A DNA stretch of 64,000 nt from Artocarpus heterophyllus (GCA_025403435.1 CM046343.1:31096930-31160929); one strand, 5' to 3'; positions 42,554 through 53,997 are shown, numbered from the stretch's first letter. A program made the numbers and translations. Notes: generated from the sequence alone by a model not told the origin.

Positions 42554-42706
42554 GGTTGTTTGAAAAAATAGTTCGAATCAATGATTTAAATTATGAATAA
42601 TATAAAATTTTTATATATTATAGTAAAAAGTTACATTATAAAGCTCTTATATGCTATATAGTTTTTAAACTCAAATTGATGGTTTAAATTACTCTTCTAA
42701 ACACCC
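42554..42706. mobile_element. MITE of the GTAAAGCTCT-core family
   Basis: Left GGTTGTTTGAAAAAATAGTT and right 'ttactcttctaaacaccc' are inverted relative to each other. The second pair 'gaatcaatgatttaaatt' and 'aaattgatggtttaaatt' extends the pairing. Core copies 'tataaaatttttatatatta' and 'cattataaagctcttatatg' lie inside. Confidence 0.6.
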
Positions 42707-42730
42707 GAATATGACCGTTCAATGATAAAG

Positions 42731-42952
42731 GAGGTAGAGGTGTAGAGACAACCAAGAGGTTTGCCTAGAAGCAGCCACCCTTGAAAGAGTGCGTAATAGC
42801 TCACTGATCAAGCACTCTTGCACCGAAGATGAATGGGGCTAAGCGATCTGCCGAAGCTGTGGGATGTAAAAATGCATCGGTAGGGGAGCGTTCTACCTAG
42901 AGGGAAGCACCCGCGCGAGCAATGGTAGACGAAGCAGAAGCGAGAATGTCGG
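42731..42952 (+). pseudogene. Plastid 23S rRNA fragment in the nucleus (NUPT)
   Basis: About 220 bases match plastid 23S rRNA wording: AGAAGCAGCCACCCTT, GTGCGTAATAGCTCACTGAT, GGGGCTAAGCGATCTGCCGA, GGGATGTAAAAATGCATCGG, GGGAAGCACCCGCGCGAGC and GCGAGAATGTCGG. Several sites carry transitions compared with the remembered plastid sequence (for example GATGAATGGGG for GATGAACGGGG). It is a nuclear copy, not a working rRNA. It ends abruptly next to a ycf2 piece. Confidence 0.9.
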
Positions 42953-42968
42953 GATCCTTTTCTATTAG

Positions 42969-43181
42969 ATAGGAAGGGCTGTTGCACAAAATGTACTTCT
43001 AAGTAATTGCTCCATAGATCCTATATCTATCTATATGAAGAAGAAATCGTGTAACAAAAGGGATTCTAATTTGTACAAATGGTACTTCGAACTTGGAACG
43101 AGCATGAAGAAATTAACGATACTTCTTTATCTTTTGAGTTGTTCTGCAAGATCGATTGCTCAAGACCTTTGGTCTCTACCC
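42969..43181 (+). pseudogene. ycf2: Plastid ycf2 fragment in the nucleus (NUPT)
   Basis: The frame from 42969 reads [12 protein letters not shown], then [36 protein letters not shown] and AQDLWSLP. This is internal ycf2 (the large plastid protein). Homology stops after LWSLP near 43181, after which the frame runs into CA/TA repeats. It is about 70 codons of a protein of more than 2,000 residues, so it is a relic. In plastid genomes ycf2 and 23S rRNA are many kilobases apart, so the two pieces were joined before or during insertion. Confidence 0.88.
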
Positions 43182-44994
43182 GAACATACGTATATACACA
43201 CTCACATACATAAAATTAGGGGTTTCTCTATCTCTATGAGGTCTTCCTCAAATTGTGCCATTAGTGATAATTATGCTATTATGAGACAAATAGTGATTAA
43301 AAATAAGGAGATATGACCAAAAGTTTATAAACAAAAGGAAAACGAGGGAAAGAAGAGATTAGAATGGGGAATTGATTAAAGATAATGACTCTATGAGTAA
43401 GATAGGTTTAGTATTCAAATAATTTTTTCTATGATTTTACACATGGCAATGATTCATCATGGAGCTTAACTGACTGATTAGATCAACGTTAAAGTCTTGT
43501 ATGCCTTGACAATCAGATGAAAATTATGACCCTCGTTGGAGACTTTTGATGGTATTTTATATTATGTCAAAACTCAAACGTGTTTAAAAAAAAAAAAAAA
43601 AAACGTTGTTATCCCGAGAGGCTAACTCTACTCTATCATTTCAGCTCCCAGAAAGGTTTTTGGCCGTCTGATTATTCATCACATACATCTTTGTTTATCA
43701 CTGTTGTAGTGGCTGATAATAGTTAAAATATGCTATACTTAACAGATGCATGTACGACTTGTCGTTTTCTTTTTCTTCTTAAAACTCTATTGAATATGAT
43801 CAGAGGACGGGAACAGAAGCAACGAATATAAATGGAAAAAAAGTGAGTACAGGAAGCTAATTACAAAAACTTGGGTTGTACGAAAAAGTAATTTACTAAT
43901 GGTTATCTATCTTTTTTTTTTATATCAACAAAAAAGTGATTTTGATCATATTTAACAGCTAGAAATAAAATCCTACCAATAAAGTTCTGCACTGAAGGAC
44001 CCAAACTCCTCGTAACTAAACTAATCTTCCAACAATGGAACGATTTTAAGCTACTATTAAAATCCCCTCCACATCTTATTTTGAACATTTTTCCCATAAC
44101 ATCCTTAATTTGGGCTTGGTTTTCGGAATTTCTACATGTGCACTGACATTCTTTCGATCAAATCACGTTGGAATTATCAAAATTACGGGAAAGATGCTAG
44201 CGCGATTTCGGGGTGAGATTTTTAGTTAAGAAATCCAACCAACTATAGGACTTCTTTTGTCCTTGTACAAAACATAACAAATATAATGCTGACAAATTAA
44301 GTTGAACATATTATGGGTCCGATTGGTAAATAAATTTGAATTAATTTGATTGGAGTTATGTGATTTGAATTATGATTTGAGTTGGTGATTTGAATTGCTA
44401 TTCGAATTAACGTTTGTATGTGCATTTAAGTTTTAATTTAAATATGGAATAAAATTAAAATTTGTGTTTGGAGAGATAGTAAAAATAGTTTTTGATTTAT
44501 TGACAAATCTAATAAAATCTTAATGTTAATGATCTTAAAAAAATATACAACATAGATCTTAATTTATTCCTCTCTTCACTCGAAATACAATGAAAAAAGA
44601 ATCATCTCATTTGGATATCAAATGAAGAAGTTATGATTTTTTTCCTCAAATATTAAAGAGAGAATTTCAGTTTTTATTGTAGCAAAAATATCCGAGTATC
44701 AATAATAAAGGAAGGGGTCAAGACTCTAAAAACTTTAGATTTTTAATACTCAAAGGATTTAGATTTTGAGAGAAACAAACACGTATCTAAAAGATTTTTG
44801 ATACTCGAATCTAAATTTGAGTCAATTGAGTCTAAAGAATACACAAAACAAACAGGCCATATATCTTAGTCTTATTGATCCCATCAACTCATGCCAAACA
44901 CCATCTTGATGGACGACCATTTTCTCTCACTTTTCAAAACTGTTTTTTTTTTTTTTTTTTTTGCAATATTGACTTGTGTGAGAGTCAAATTAGT
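43182..44994. other. AT-rich intergenic DNA
   Basis: No gene was recognised. About 44315-44480 is rich in 'atttgaatt' and 'gaattaa' words and resembles, in reverse orientation, the candidate MITE at 22873-23345. A poly-T run lies at 44943-44962. Confidence 0.35.
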
Positions 44995-45010
44995 TGACAA
45001 GATAAGTGTA

Positions 45011-45310
45011 CACTAAAAACAACTGGACTTTTAGCCATAATAGTTTTTAACAAAATTATCACAACATTTGTTATGACTAATCTGTACTTGGTCATAATTT
45101 TTAGTTTAATTTTTATTATAACTAAAGCTTATAGTCACAAAATTTTTAGTCATAGAAGCATGTATGACTAGAAATCCTATAGCTAAAAGCTTTAGTTACA
45201 ACAAAAATTGAACTAAAAATTATGATTAAATGTACAACAATATCAATATTTTGTTGTGTTTAAAAATTTTCTTAAAAACGGTTGTGTCACAAGTCTAATT
45301 GTTTGTGGTG
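45011..45310. mobile_element. Foldback MITE with CACTA-like end, 300 bp
   Basis: Left end CACTAAAAACAACTGGACTT; the reverse complement of the right end is CACCACAAACAATTAGACTT. The inner arms pair strongly: 'gtcataatttttagtttaat' near 45100 and, inverted, 'attgaactaaaaattatgat' near 45207, and 'aactaaagctt' with 'aagctttagtt'. Nearly the whole 300 bp is one imperfect inverted repeat centred near 45150. The 3-base flanks are GTA and ATA. No coding capacity. CACTA (En/Spm) affiliation rests on the end sequence only. Confidence 0.7.
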
Positions 45311-45718
45311 ATAAGTTTATTATGCCAAAAGACTACATGTAGCAGCTAATGCAGTAATTGGTCAGTTATAATATAGGTTTTGTATGGATTTTGGTCGAGT
45401 CCAATGCAGTTTAAATGGCAAGATCGTTAATGACCATGAGGCAGACATTCAACTTTTCTTTAGCTAATTGAGGGCACGTAGGCACTTTAGCTATGCCGCT
45501 TCACGTGACATCCTGACATTATAGACACATACATAATATATAACTTTACATTAATTTTTATATATACATATTTGTACAAATATATGACCTAATCTCTAAG
45601 ACAAGGAGTAATATACTGTACTTTTAAAGAATATTCTAGTCGAGTTTTGTCATTATTACGGCAAATGGTTAAGGGCAAAGACCTTTGTGACATGTGGGGT
45701 AACTGCTCATCTCTCAAG

Positions 45719-46045
45719 AGTGTATTTGGTGACCAAAGTTAAAAGTAAATATTAAAATGATTTTATTGTAGCATGTCAAAGTTTTACACCATAACCGATA
45801 TTTGTTTTATACTATAACATGTAAAAGGTTTATATAGAAGTAGTTGAAATGAAATTGTGAGAGTTTTACACTGTAGCATAATTAAGAGTGCATTTGACAA
45901 TGAAGTTAGAACTAAATATTAAGACAATTTTATTGTAGCATATGAGAGTTTTACAGTGTAACTTAATTTTGTTTTATGTTATAGCGTGTGAGAGCTTTAC
46001 ACTATAACAGTTGCAACGACATTTTTTGAACGAAGTTGCCAAACG
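45719..46045. mobile_element. Two adjacent copies of the GTAAAGCTCT-core MITE
   Basis: The first copy starts 'agtgtatttggtgaccaaag' (45719). The second starts 'gagtgcatttgacaatgaag' (45886) and ends 'gaacgaagttgccaaacg' (about 46045). Each holds 'attgtagcat', 'gagagttttacac' and 'gagctttacactataaca' type cores. The first copy seems truncated at its right end. Confidence 0.6.
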
Positions 46046-46051
46046 TTAAAT

Positions 46052-46211
46052 GCTTAGTTTGGCAAGCTTGTTGGAACTTTAAGTTCTAACTTTATTATAT
46101 AAAAAACTCTCATATATTATAGTAAAAAGTAAAAATTTACTACAGTGTAAAGCTCTTACATGCTACAGTATTTAAGTTTTAACTTTAAACTCTAACTTTG
46201 TTTCTAAACAC
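46052..46211. mobile_element. GTAAAGCTCT-core MITE, opposite orientation
   Basis: Left 'gcttagtttggcaagcttgt' and right 'ctttgtttctaaacac' are inverted relative to each other. The core reads 'cagtgtaaagctcttacatg', the reverse of the two copies just to its left. Three copies within 500 bp make a cluster. Confidence 0.6.
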
Positions 46212-47770
46212 TTTAAAATTATCATATAGAAGGCTGCTAGATTTGGGTTGCATGTGAGTGATGCCTGCAATTATTTGTAGTTCCTTTTTGGGATGCTGGA
46301 AGTGACATTTCTCACTTGCTTGGGTCATCATTTTAGTGGTGAGAGTCTCTACTTGCTACTTGCTTCATATTGGGGTTCATTTGGGCCTAAAATGGGGAAG
46401 ATAATTAGTTACCTAACACTACAAATTGTTCTCCATTTTAGAGACGTTCACACTGCATGACTTGGGTCAGAGAATAACATGGAAAGGCGACACTTTATTG
46501 GTGATGAAAAGAGAGGCCCATGTACCATCACTTATTTGGCAAGCCTTAGTTTGGTCTCACTTACAATTTGTAAAAAAAATTATGTATCTTGTGAAAATGC
46601 ATTATTTTCTCAAAATTATTTAGATACGCTACCTTTTATTTAAAAAAAAAAAAAAAAACCACTTTAGGCTACGGCAGATTTTTTTTTTTCTGCTCCGTTT
46701 CAAAGAAAAAATTTTCTCTCTTTTTTTTTCTAAGGACGACGACTATACGAGGGAAAGCTTTCACTTTAAAATTTTAGGAGGAAGAGTAACCAAAGCTTTG
46801 TGAATATGTGATTGGTTGGCATTTGTATTGGATAAGAACGCAAAGACGTACTTCATCACAAGGCATAACTTTGCTCTACTTTTAAAAACTTTTGCCCTTA
46901 AAGGAAAAGTCCCAAGACTTCTTCTCATGTTATATAGTGGCCTATAAAAAAAAAGTGGCAGATAAAAACCCACCAATAGCTGGCAAAAGTGCCATCTTAT
47001 TCAAGAGTTGCTCGACTTTAATTGGATGCAAGTTTTGACGGAATTTCCTTTCTTTCCAATTATTCTCTTAAAGTAATATTATCTCTCTCTTAGATACCAT
47101 TTAACTTGTACCCTTCTTTTCAAACTTATTTATGTTTCCATCTCTCCAAGCAAATATGACCCTTTAATTTGTCGTCACAAAAGTGATCACTTATTGGGTG
47201 GCACGCATGTTAAAGAAAAATTATATACCTTCATTTTTGCACATATTTGTCCATCGAATCAATTTATGTACAAGGTTTAATAAGCCGTTAACAATTTAAA
47301 TTAAAAATAGTTTGAAATTTAAATTTTATGAGAAAAAAGTTGTAACAAAATTTAGTTGAATCACAATTTTATGGTTTAAATTACGTTTTTAAATCTGCTA
47401 TAAATCTCTGTATGTTTGTGGCACAATGAATTCTTAGCTTTTTTAATAACTATCAGCATTGTTTTTAATTTACACAACACATAACTTAATTCTTTATTTA
47501 TGTAATTTAAGAATACTTAAGCACTTTTCTTTGTAAATCCTTAATTTAGTTAATCGATAACCAATCATGCCTAGTTGGCTTTCTATCATTTTAGGATTGA
47601 TCAACTCTATTTTGGATTGCAAACCCATGTATTTTTCACCAATAATAGAGCAAAAAGCTCTAATTAATCAAGTATTAATCTTATCTTTTTTCTTAAATCT
47701 CTTATTTCTCTTCTTTAATTATCTTTTATTTTTTGGTTGTTCTCTTTTCAGAGGTACACTCTAGTCTCTA
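46212..47770. other. AT-rich intergenic DNA
   Basis: No gene was recognised. Poly-A and poly-T runs occur at about 46642-46660, 46680-46690 and 46721-46730. The open frames are low-complexity. Confidence 0.35.
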
Positions 47771-47930
47771 TGTTTTGCTTGACAACGTCATTAGAACTTA
47801 TTAGTTCTAACTATTATAATGTAAAATAAAAATATGTTACAATGTAAAGCTCCTACATACTATAATATTTATAATATTTTAGTTTCAATTATATAATTAT
47901 AACTACATTCTCAAACACACTTTAAAATTA
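47771..47930. mobile_element. GTAAAGCTCT-core MITE
   Basis: Left 'tgttttgcttgacaacgtca' and right 'tacattctcaaacacac' are inverted-like. The core is 'acaatgtaaagctcctacat'. Confidence 0.5.
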
Positions 47931-48160
47931 TTTGTTATTATCCTTAAAAGAACATTGGGAAGGTTGTTATAAATTTGGCTACCTACATGATCATCAGGCT
48001 GCACAGTTCTCTATAATAGACTATAGAGCAAGAATTATTGGTTAATTTGTTAAAGAAACGACGCTGAATATTATGATCTGATCACGTACAAGCCTTGTAC
48101 TAAACAAGTTGTTCGGATAAGGTTGAACTACTGATGAAGCATAGATTGTCCTGCACACAC

Positions 48161-48504
48161 ATGGGCGGGGCTATATACGGAGCAAGGTGAATAGCCGTTT
48201 CCTTTGAACTTTTTTTTTTCCTCTCAATATTGTAAGTACAATTGTATAAGAATCATATTCCACTCCTTAAAACTTTGTTCTCTTCCCCTTTCAAGTTCTA
48301 TATCTCTTTCATTTAATTTTTTTTGACAGTATTAGTATACTGTTTTGTTTGAAAAACACGCTAGAAAAAACAATTTTGGTTTGTTACAGTGTAAAGCTCT
48401 CACATGTTACAGCGTTTGAGTTCTAACTTTAAATTTTAACTGATTTCTTAAACAAACCCTACATTCGACCCCTACTGACTAATTTTTTTAGCTCTGCCAC
48501 TGTA
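48161..48504. mobile_element. hAT-like MITE with a nested second MITE
   Basis: Left 'atgggcggggctatata' and right 'tagctctgccactgtac' form an inverted pair of the GGCGGAGCTA type seen in many plant hAT-like non-autonomous elements. Inside it, 48341-48460 is a separate GTAAAGCTCT-core MITE (see that entry). Confidence 0.45.
48341..48460. mobile_element. GTAAAGCTCT-core MITE, nested
   Basis: Left 'tgttttgtttgaaaaacacg' and right 'tgatttcttaaacaaaccct' are inverted-like. The core is 'cagtgtaaagctctcacatg'. It interrupts the hAT-like element at 48161-48504. Confidence 0.55.
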
Positions 48505-48863
48505 CATACATAAATATATAATATAATGTGATCGTGTTTATAGAACAATCATGCTATATGGTCAAATTTATCAGTCTTTGGCACCATATGACCACGTGAT
48601 CAGTATACGTCAAGGTCAACCAAAAGTTAGTCCAAGTGATGCCCACAAGGAATCACAATAAGACTTTATGACTAGTATGTATTCTTTCTTGATTCTGCAA
48701 AGACGTATGGATCATGCAAACTCCTCATTTTGTTCTCACTTCATCTTTTGAGAGGAACCATACGTTTTTTATGCCACGAGCCTTGAGGAGCTGAATGAAT
48801 GACTCAATCTTACTTGGTCCTGCCCTATGCAGTGGATCATATTTGCTAGTTTGAAGTATGCTT

Positions 48864-49385
48864 TTGTCATGGCATGTTAGACTTTTATTTCAAGGATCCA
48901 AACGAGGAGCTTTTCTACCAAGCAGTCATATATGTCTATAAAGTATGAACGTTGAATATAGTCAAATCACGATTCACATCAACTGAAACAGTACATAAAC
49001 TAAGACCACCCTTGTTTGATAATCACAGTTGCACTCGTTTTTACGATTCTAACCACTTTTGCTATGGTAAAGCACATTTTTCCATGGCATGTTAGATTTT
49101 CATTTCAAGGATCGAAATAAGGAGCTTTTTATAGTAAGAATACCTAGGGATAATGTATGTCTATGAAGTATGAACATTGAATATGGTCAAATCACAATTC
49201 ATATAAACTGATAGAGTATATAAATAAGGTCAAATCACGATTCACATAAACTAATAGAGTATATGAAACTAAGAATACAAATCTGGTGATTTAAATTAAG
49301 CCTTGTTTGCTATCACGGTTGCAACTGTTTTTTACAGTTAACTATTTTTGTTACAATAATTTCTCTTAAAAATTTAAACTAAAAA
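48864..49385. repeat. Imperfect direct duplication of about 220-300 bp
   Basis: About 48864-49080 and 49083-49385 share, in order, 'ggcatgttaga.ttt', 'catttcaaggatc', 'aggagctttt', 'tatgtctat.aagtatgaac', 'ttgaatat.gtcaaatcac' and 'gttgcaactgtttttta'. The second copy has an extra internal repeat of 'aaatcacgattcacataaac'. Confidence 0.65.
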
Positions 49386-51058
49386 CCGGTTCCAACCACA
49401 AAAAATGGTTTCAAATACTCTCCCAAACAGATTATAAAACATAGCCCTATCATCATGGTACTTTTTCATGCTCTATAAAACATACTATAGAATAATGATA
49501 TTATATCTTCTGCTTCTAGTTTTAAGTAATTTTTAATTTTTCCTTTTATTTTTGAAAACTATAAAAATATCATTTGAATTTAAAAAACTTAATTCAATTT
49601 CGGCCTTATAAATAAAAAAATTAGACAAAACAAAATGATTACCCTTAAACAGTTTTGAAAAATATTTTATAGATTTAAAAACATAAAAAATCCTAAAAAA
49701 ATCATTTTTTTTTTAAATCTAAGTCTTATAGCACTTCAAATGTTAAAATACTTATAAAATTTAGGTAACAAAAAGCAAAATATATTAAAAAACAAATTCA
49801 ATCTAATTAAGGATTTTTTTTCTTATTTGTATATTTTATCTAAAAAGTTTGTAAGAGATATAATTAAAATAAGTTTTTAAAATTCAAATAATACCTTTAT
49901 AGTTTCTAAAGACATAAAAAAAATAAAAAAATAATTGAAACTAGAAGGTATGGAGTTATGTCATTTGCTTATAATATATTTAGTAGAAACCGATCAACAA
50001 ACTAATAAATCCTACACTTTATATGAAGAAGGAAAAGGTTTTAGATTACCTTCATTAGTACTTAATCAATAATGTACCAGCTGCTTTGTTTATCAATTAT
50101 CATATGTTGATAATCATTATGATGTTAATTATCGATTTAATGCTCATGCATAAAAGGGGGAAACATAATTTAATTCTCACATTTTTTTATAGCAAAAAAA
50201 AAAAAAGTACAACAAAACAAAAAAAAGTTTTTTAGCAATTGATCCAATTAAACTGGCAAGGCAACTGCACTCCAAGGAGTACTCAATATGTATTTGGGGC
50301 CACTTATAAACAGAACAACGAAAGTGTCAACTCTTAATTAAACAAAACAAAACAATTTTTTTATGCCAAAGTTAATATATATAGCAATATTCGATTGCAG
50401 TACGAGGGAAGCTTTTTATATCCCATATTGATATAATTGGTTTTTTTTTTTTCTTTTATATTTATTTTTTACCTTGATAGACATTGAAAAAGCACAAAGA
50501 TTATATACACATACAGAAAATATCCTCAACTAGTCCGGTACTGGAAATTTTTTTTTGAATATATTAATAGTAATATTGAGTATTATACTGAATTAAATTA
50601 AGTATTATACAAATGTACCTAATGTAACTATGTCTAATTCTATTAAAAGCTGTCTAATGACAAAAATTGCCAAATAAACTGGTCCCATTCTGGATTAGAG
50701 ACTTTACACACACACATATATATATATATGTGTGTATATATATATGTGTGTGTGTTTGTGTGTATCAAATCAATGCTAAAAAAATGGAAATTTTGTTAAT
50801 ATCTTGCACATATCCAGAGGACGTACTATGGAACGTCAACATTGGGTAATTGGATGGAGGTATGAAGCTTATCTTACGTATCCCTTGCATAATGAAAAGT
50901 TGATTAACATATATATTATTATAGTTGTAGCTTTTGTCGTTTTCCAGCATTACTTCAACTTTAAAAAGGGGTATCGAAAATACAAGGCTACATCCCATGC
51001 AAGTGAAAGAAAGAGGCAAAACACGAGAAAAAAGAAAGCCCCCAAAACTTAATTTAAT
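49386..51058. other. AT-rich intergenic DNA and MYB103-like upstream region
   Basis: No gene was recognised. About 50707-50765 is a mixed CA/TA/TG microsatellite. A TA-rich word at about 50907-50920 (ACATATATATTATT) may supply a TATA box about 140 bases before the next gene's ATG. Confidence 0.35.
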
Positions 51059-52615
51059 ATGGGACATCATTACTGCTGTAGAGATCAAAAAAAGGTGAAG
51101 AGAGGTCTCTGGTCACCTGAGGAAGACCAAAAGCTCATCAGATACATCACTGCTAATGGCTATGCCTGTTGGAGTCGAGTTCCTGAGGAAGCTGGTAAGA
51201 ATTTAATATGATCTCAGTTGAATTTCATAGTTCAAACTAATTTATTATAGTGTTTTGTCTGAAGGACCATTGGTTCTATAATATATATATATATACTGAT
51301 GCATATGTTGTGTGGTTTTTGTATTTTGGGTTTAACTTCAGGGCTTCAAAGATGTGGGAAGAGCTGTCGTTTCAGATGGCTGAATTACCTGAGGCCTGAT
51401 ATCAAACGAGGGAGTTTTACTCCTGACGAAGAGAAATTGATCATTGCCCTTCATGGGGTTCTAGGGAATAGGTAATTTTCATTTTATTGATGTATGTTAC
51501 ACACTTCATGTTAATCCCTGCTTTTTCTTCATAAAAATCAGTTTCAATCTGCTAAAATACTGTTTATGAAATGTCGCTATAAAGTTGTGACATCGTTTTG
51601 CAAACAGAATTTCCACACCTGGTAATGGGCTGTTTGGCTCATAAGTTTATGTGGTTCGAACCATGAGCTCATTCGAAAATCAATACTTGAATGCACAAAT
51701 TTTGACCCCCAGTTTGAATTATAACGTAAGAGTCAAAATCAGTCAAATCATAAAAAACAAAACTTACTTCGACATTTTTTTACTATAAGTTCAAAACATA
51801 TTTTTCAGACTTTATAGTTCAAACTAAAAATTTTAAACCGCTACATCTCTATCCTAAATGCTTTCTCTTTTATTTATTTTCTTTAAACTCCTTTAAAATT
51901 AACTTAGAAAACCGTACTTTTAAGTTGTTTAAATTGCTTTTAGGCTTTAGCTTAAATGTCCCCGATTAATCACCTGTTTCTTGTAGTGCCACTAACATTG
52001 TTATATTGTAGATGGGCCCATATAGCAAAATACCTGCCAGGGAGAACAGACAATGAGATAAAAAACTACTGGAATTCATGGATCAAAAAGAAACTAAATA
52101 CAAATCAAAAGCCTTCTTCTCCTCCAGCCACCACTATTACAAACGACATTAATTCCCAAATGGTCAGTGCTAATCCGAGAAGTCGTCGATTCGAGTTTCG
52201 GAGAGTTGATCATGATCAAGAATTCCAGCCTACCAATAATATTCATAAGGCTCGGCCGGTTCAGGAAATTAGCACGCAAAGCATGTTTGGAAATGGCAGC
52301 ACTGCAGAAATGTTAAATAATCTGGAATATGCAGACCAGCATCAGAAGCAACTTATTTGCAACAAGCCTGTTGTAGGCTCATCTAGACTTGTTACAAGCT
52401 ATTTGGATACAGATGCTATGGAGACCTTGAAACAGACCGAGGATAACCTTGTTCCCGCACTAAAACTTGAATTTTGTACCACCATGGATGAAGGCAATCA
52501 TGATGATGATGATCAGCAAATTAGTGAATTGGTCAATTACAACCCCAGCTTTGATTACAATATCAGCATTACTAATCAACATGTGTGCTTTGGGGACTAT
52601 TTGCATCATATCTAA
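51059..52615 (+). CDS. R2R3-MYB transcription factor, MYB103-like tandem copy (3 exons)
   Basis: Exons are 51059-51194, 51342-51471 and 52012-52615, all GT-AG, giving 289 aa. An in-frame TAA nine bases upstream of the ATG fixes the start. The N-terminus [20 protein letters not shown] matches the MYB103 signature. R2 (about 14-62) is followed by [20 protein letters not shown] and R3 (about 68-113) by [20 protein letters not shown]. The tail is rich in Asn/Gln/Asp (DDDDQQ near the end) and unlike the tail of the gene at 59032. Intron phases equal those of that gene, so the two are tandem duplicates. Relative to MYB103, R2 and R3 have changes such as F for L in SCRFRW and K for S in AKYLPG. It is expected to act in the nucleus; its targets may differ. 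It could also be called MYB26-like. Confidence 0.92.
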
Positions 52616-53737
52616 TCCATTAAGTAGCATTTAGAGCTGGCTAATTAGTATTTATGTAGTCACCTAATACTGTATATCAATAATCTCCATGTGTAAAATT
52701 GAATGATCAATGACAATAATATGTTTCTCTCTCACCTCCTTTTATTTTTCATTCTGATCTCTCTCTCTCTCTCTTCTTGAGGGCTTAGAAAATAATATAT
52801 CCTGGAAATTAGGACTTTTTGAAGAACTATTTTTGCTCTTATGATTAATCTTGCCTGTGTAAAACACATTATATATTTCGTTTGTAAACTCAAAACCGGT
52901 GAAAGTATAAAGACAAATTGGGGGAGTTACGTACAGTAGTTAATCTTGTCTACTGTAGGCTTGTGGTCTCGATACATTACATTCAGGGTCCATTTGATAT
53001 TATTTTTAAAATAAGTAAAAATATTTTTATTTTAAAAAATAAAAATTTTTAAAAAATTATACTGAGAGTGTGTTTAAAATTTTTACCTTGTAAAACGTGC
53101 GAAAACATTTTTAAAATTTTTTAAAACAAAAAAAAAGGGCCTTCGGATCAAAATTCATGCTAACAGGTCGTGTTTACGAAAATTTGTTTATTAATCATGT
53201 CAGGAAATAGCTGGTGATCCTCTCAAATCCCACCCCATTTTATCATCAACAGGTAAGGTGAATTCTAAGGTTCCTTATTCCAGTTGTAAAGCGGAAGAAG
53301 AGGGAGAATGGACACAGCCCCACCAGCGGCCCGCGCTTTCGACCCGAAAGGAATTGAACCGACACATGACCCATTTACTTCGAAAAAAGTAGAATGATAT
53401 CAGCTTCTCAAAGAAAATGCACTACACGGTTGTCAAAATTTTATTTCTATTCCAGTGCCATAAAAAAATCCACTCTTTAAAAAAATAAAGAAACGGCTAA
53501 GCTTCAAAATCAACCTCTCGTGCGGGGACTACAAACAGATATAAAACAGCCAAGGCTAGGCTCAAATCAGGGCAAGATTGGTAGGATGTATGCATGGTAT
53601 TATTGGGGCAAATGGGTTTCTCTTGCTGATTGATGGCTAATCTATCTTCTATCAACGTGGACAGCAGAACATTTTCGATCTAAAGCAAGATCAAAAAGGA
53701 CCAGACATAATAGGAAATCTTTTTTTTTTTCCCTACC
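52616..53737. other. MYB103-like 3' region and spacer
   Basis: Starts with 3' untranslated sequence, then a CT-rich tract at about 52755-52775. About 53268-53420 is clearly less AT-rich, with 'ccaccagcggcccgcgcttt' and 'cgacccgaaaggaattgaac'. It looks like an inserted fragment, possibly organellar, but it could not be identified. Confidence 0.4.
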
Positions 53738-53846
53738 AGGCCTGTGGCCCGACCGTCTCAGTGGGGTGGGCCCCACCCTGTGGGTCCCACTATAGGACCC
53801 ACCGGGTGGGGCTCACCTCACTGAGTGGGTCGGGCTACAGCCCGAT
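53738..53846. mobile_element. GC-rich foldback element / long hairpin
   Basis: The left arm (GGCCTGTGGCCCGACC, then CTCAGTGGGGTGGGCCCCAC) pairs with the right arm read backwards (GGTGGGGCTCACCTCACTGA, then GGTCGGGCTACAGCCC). The loop is near 'cccactatagg'. About 50 bp pair with roughly eight mismatches. It stands in AT-rich DNA, directly after a T run. No coding capacity; it may be a small foldback transposon. Confidence 0.6.
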
Positions 53847-53997
53847 CGGGATGTATAATGCTGTCCGACATAATATTGGCACGGTTCACTATCTCTGCTA
53901 GTATTATTTTTGTCTCTCAATGTCATATTTCATATTTTATGGATCCCTAAAGAAACACTTCTTTGTTTGCAATCACAGCTTCTATTATGAGTACTCT

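Noticed and set aside
42731..42952. Possible working rRNA gene
   Set aside because: Only about 220 bases of 23S rRNA, with substitutions and abrupt ends.
43035..43316. 93 aa frame that could be taken as a small secreted or membrane protein
   Set aside because: It is a nuclear relic of plastid ycf2 followed by repeat-encoded residues.
51956..52011. Upstream extension of MYB103-like exon 3 as the gene start
   Set aside because: This stretch is intron; the TGTAG acceptor at 52011 joins in frame to exon 2 and restores the R3 repeat.
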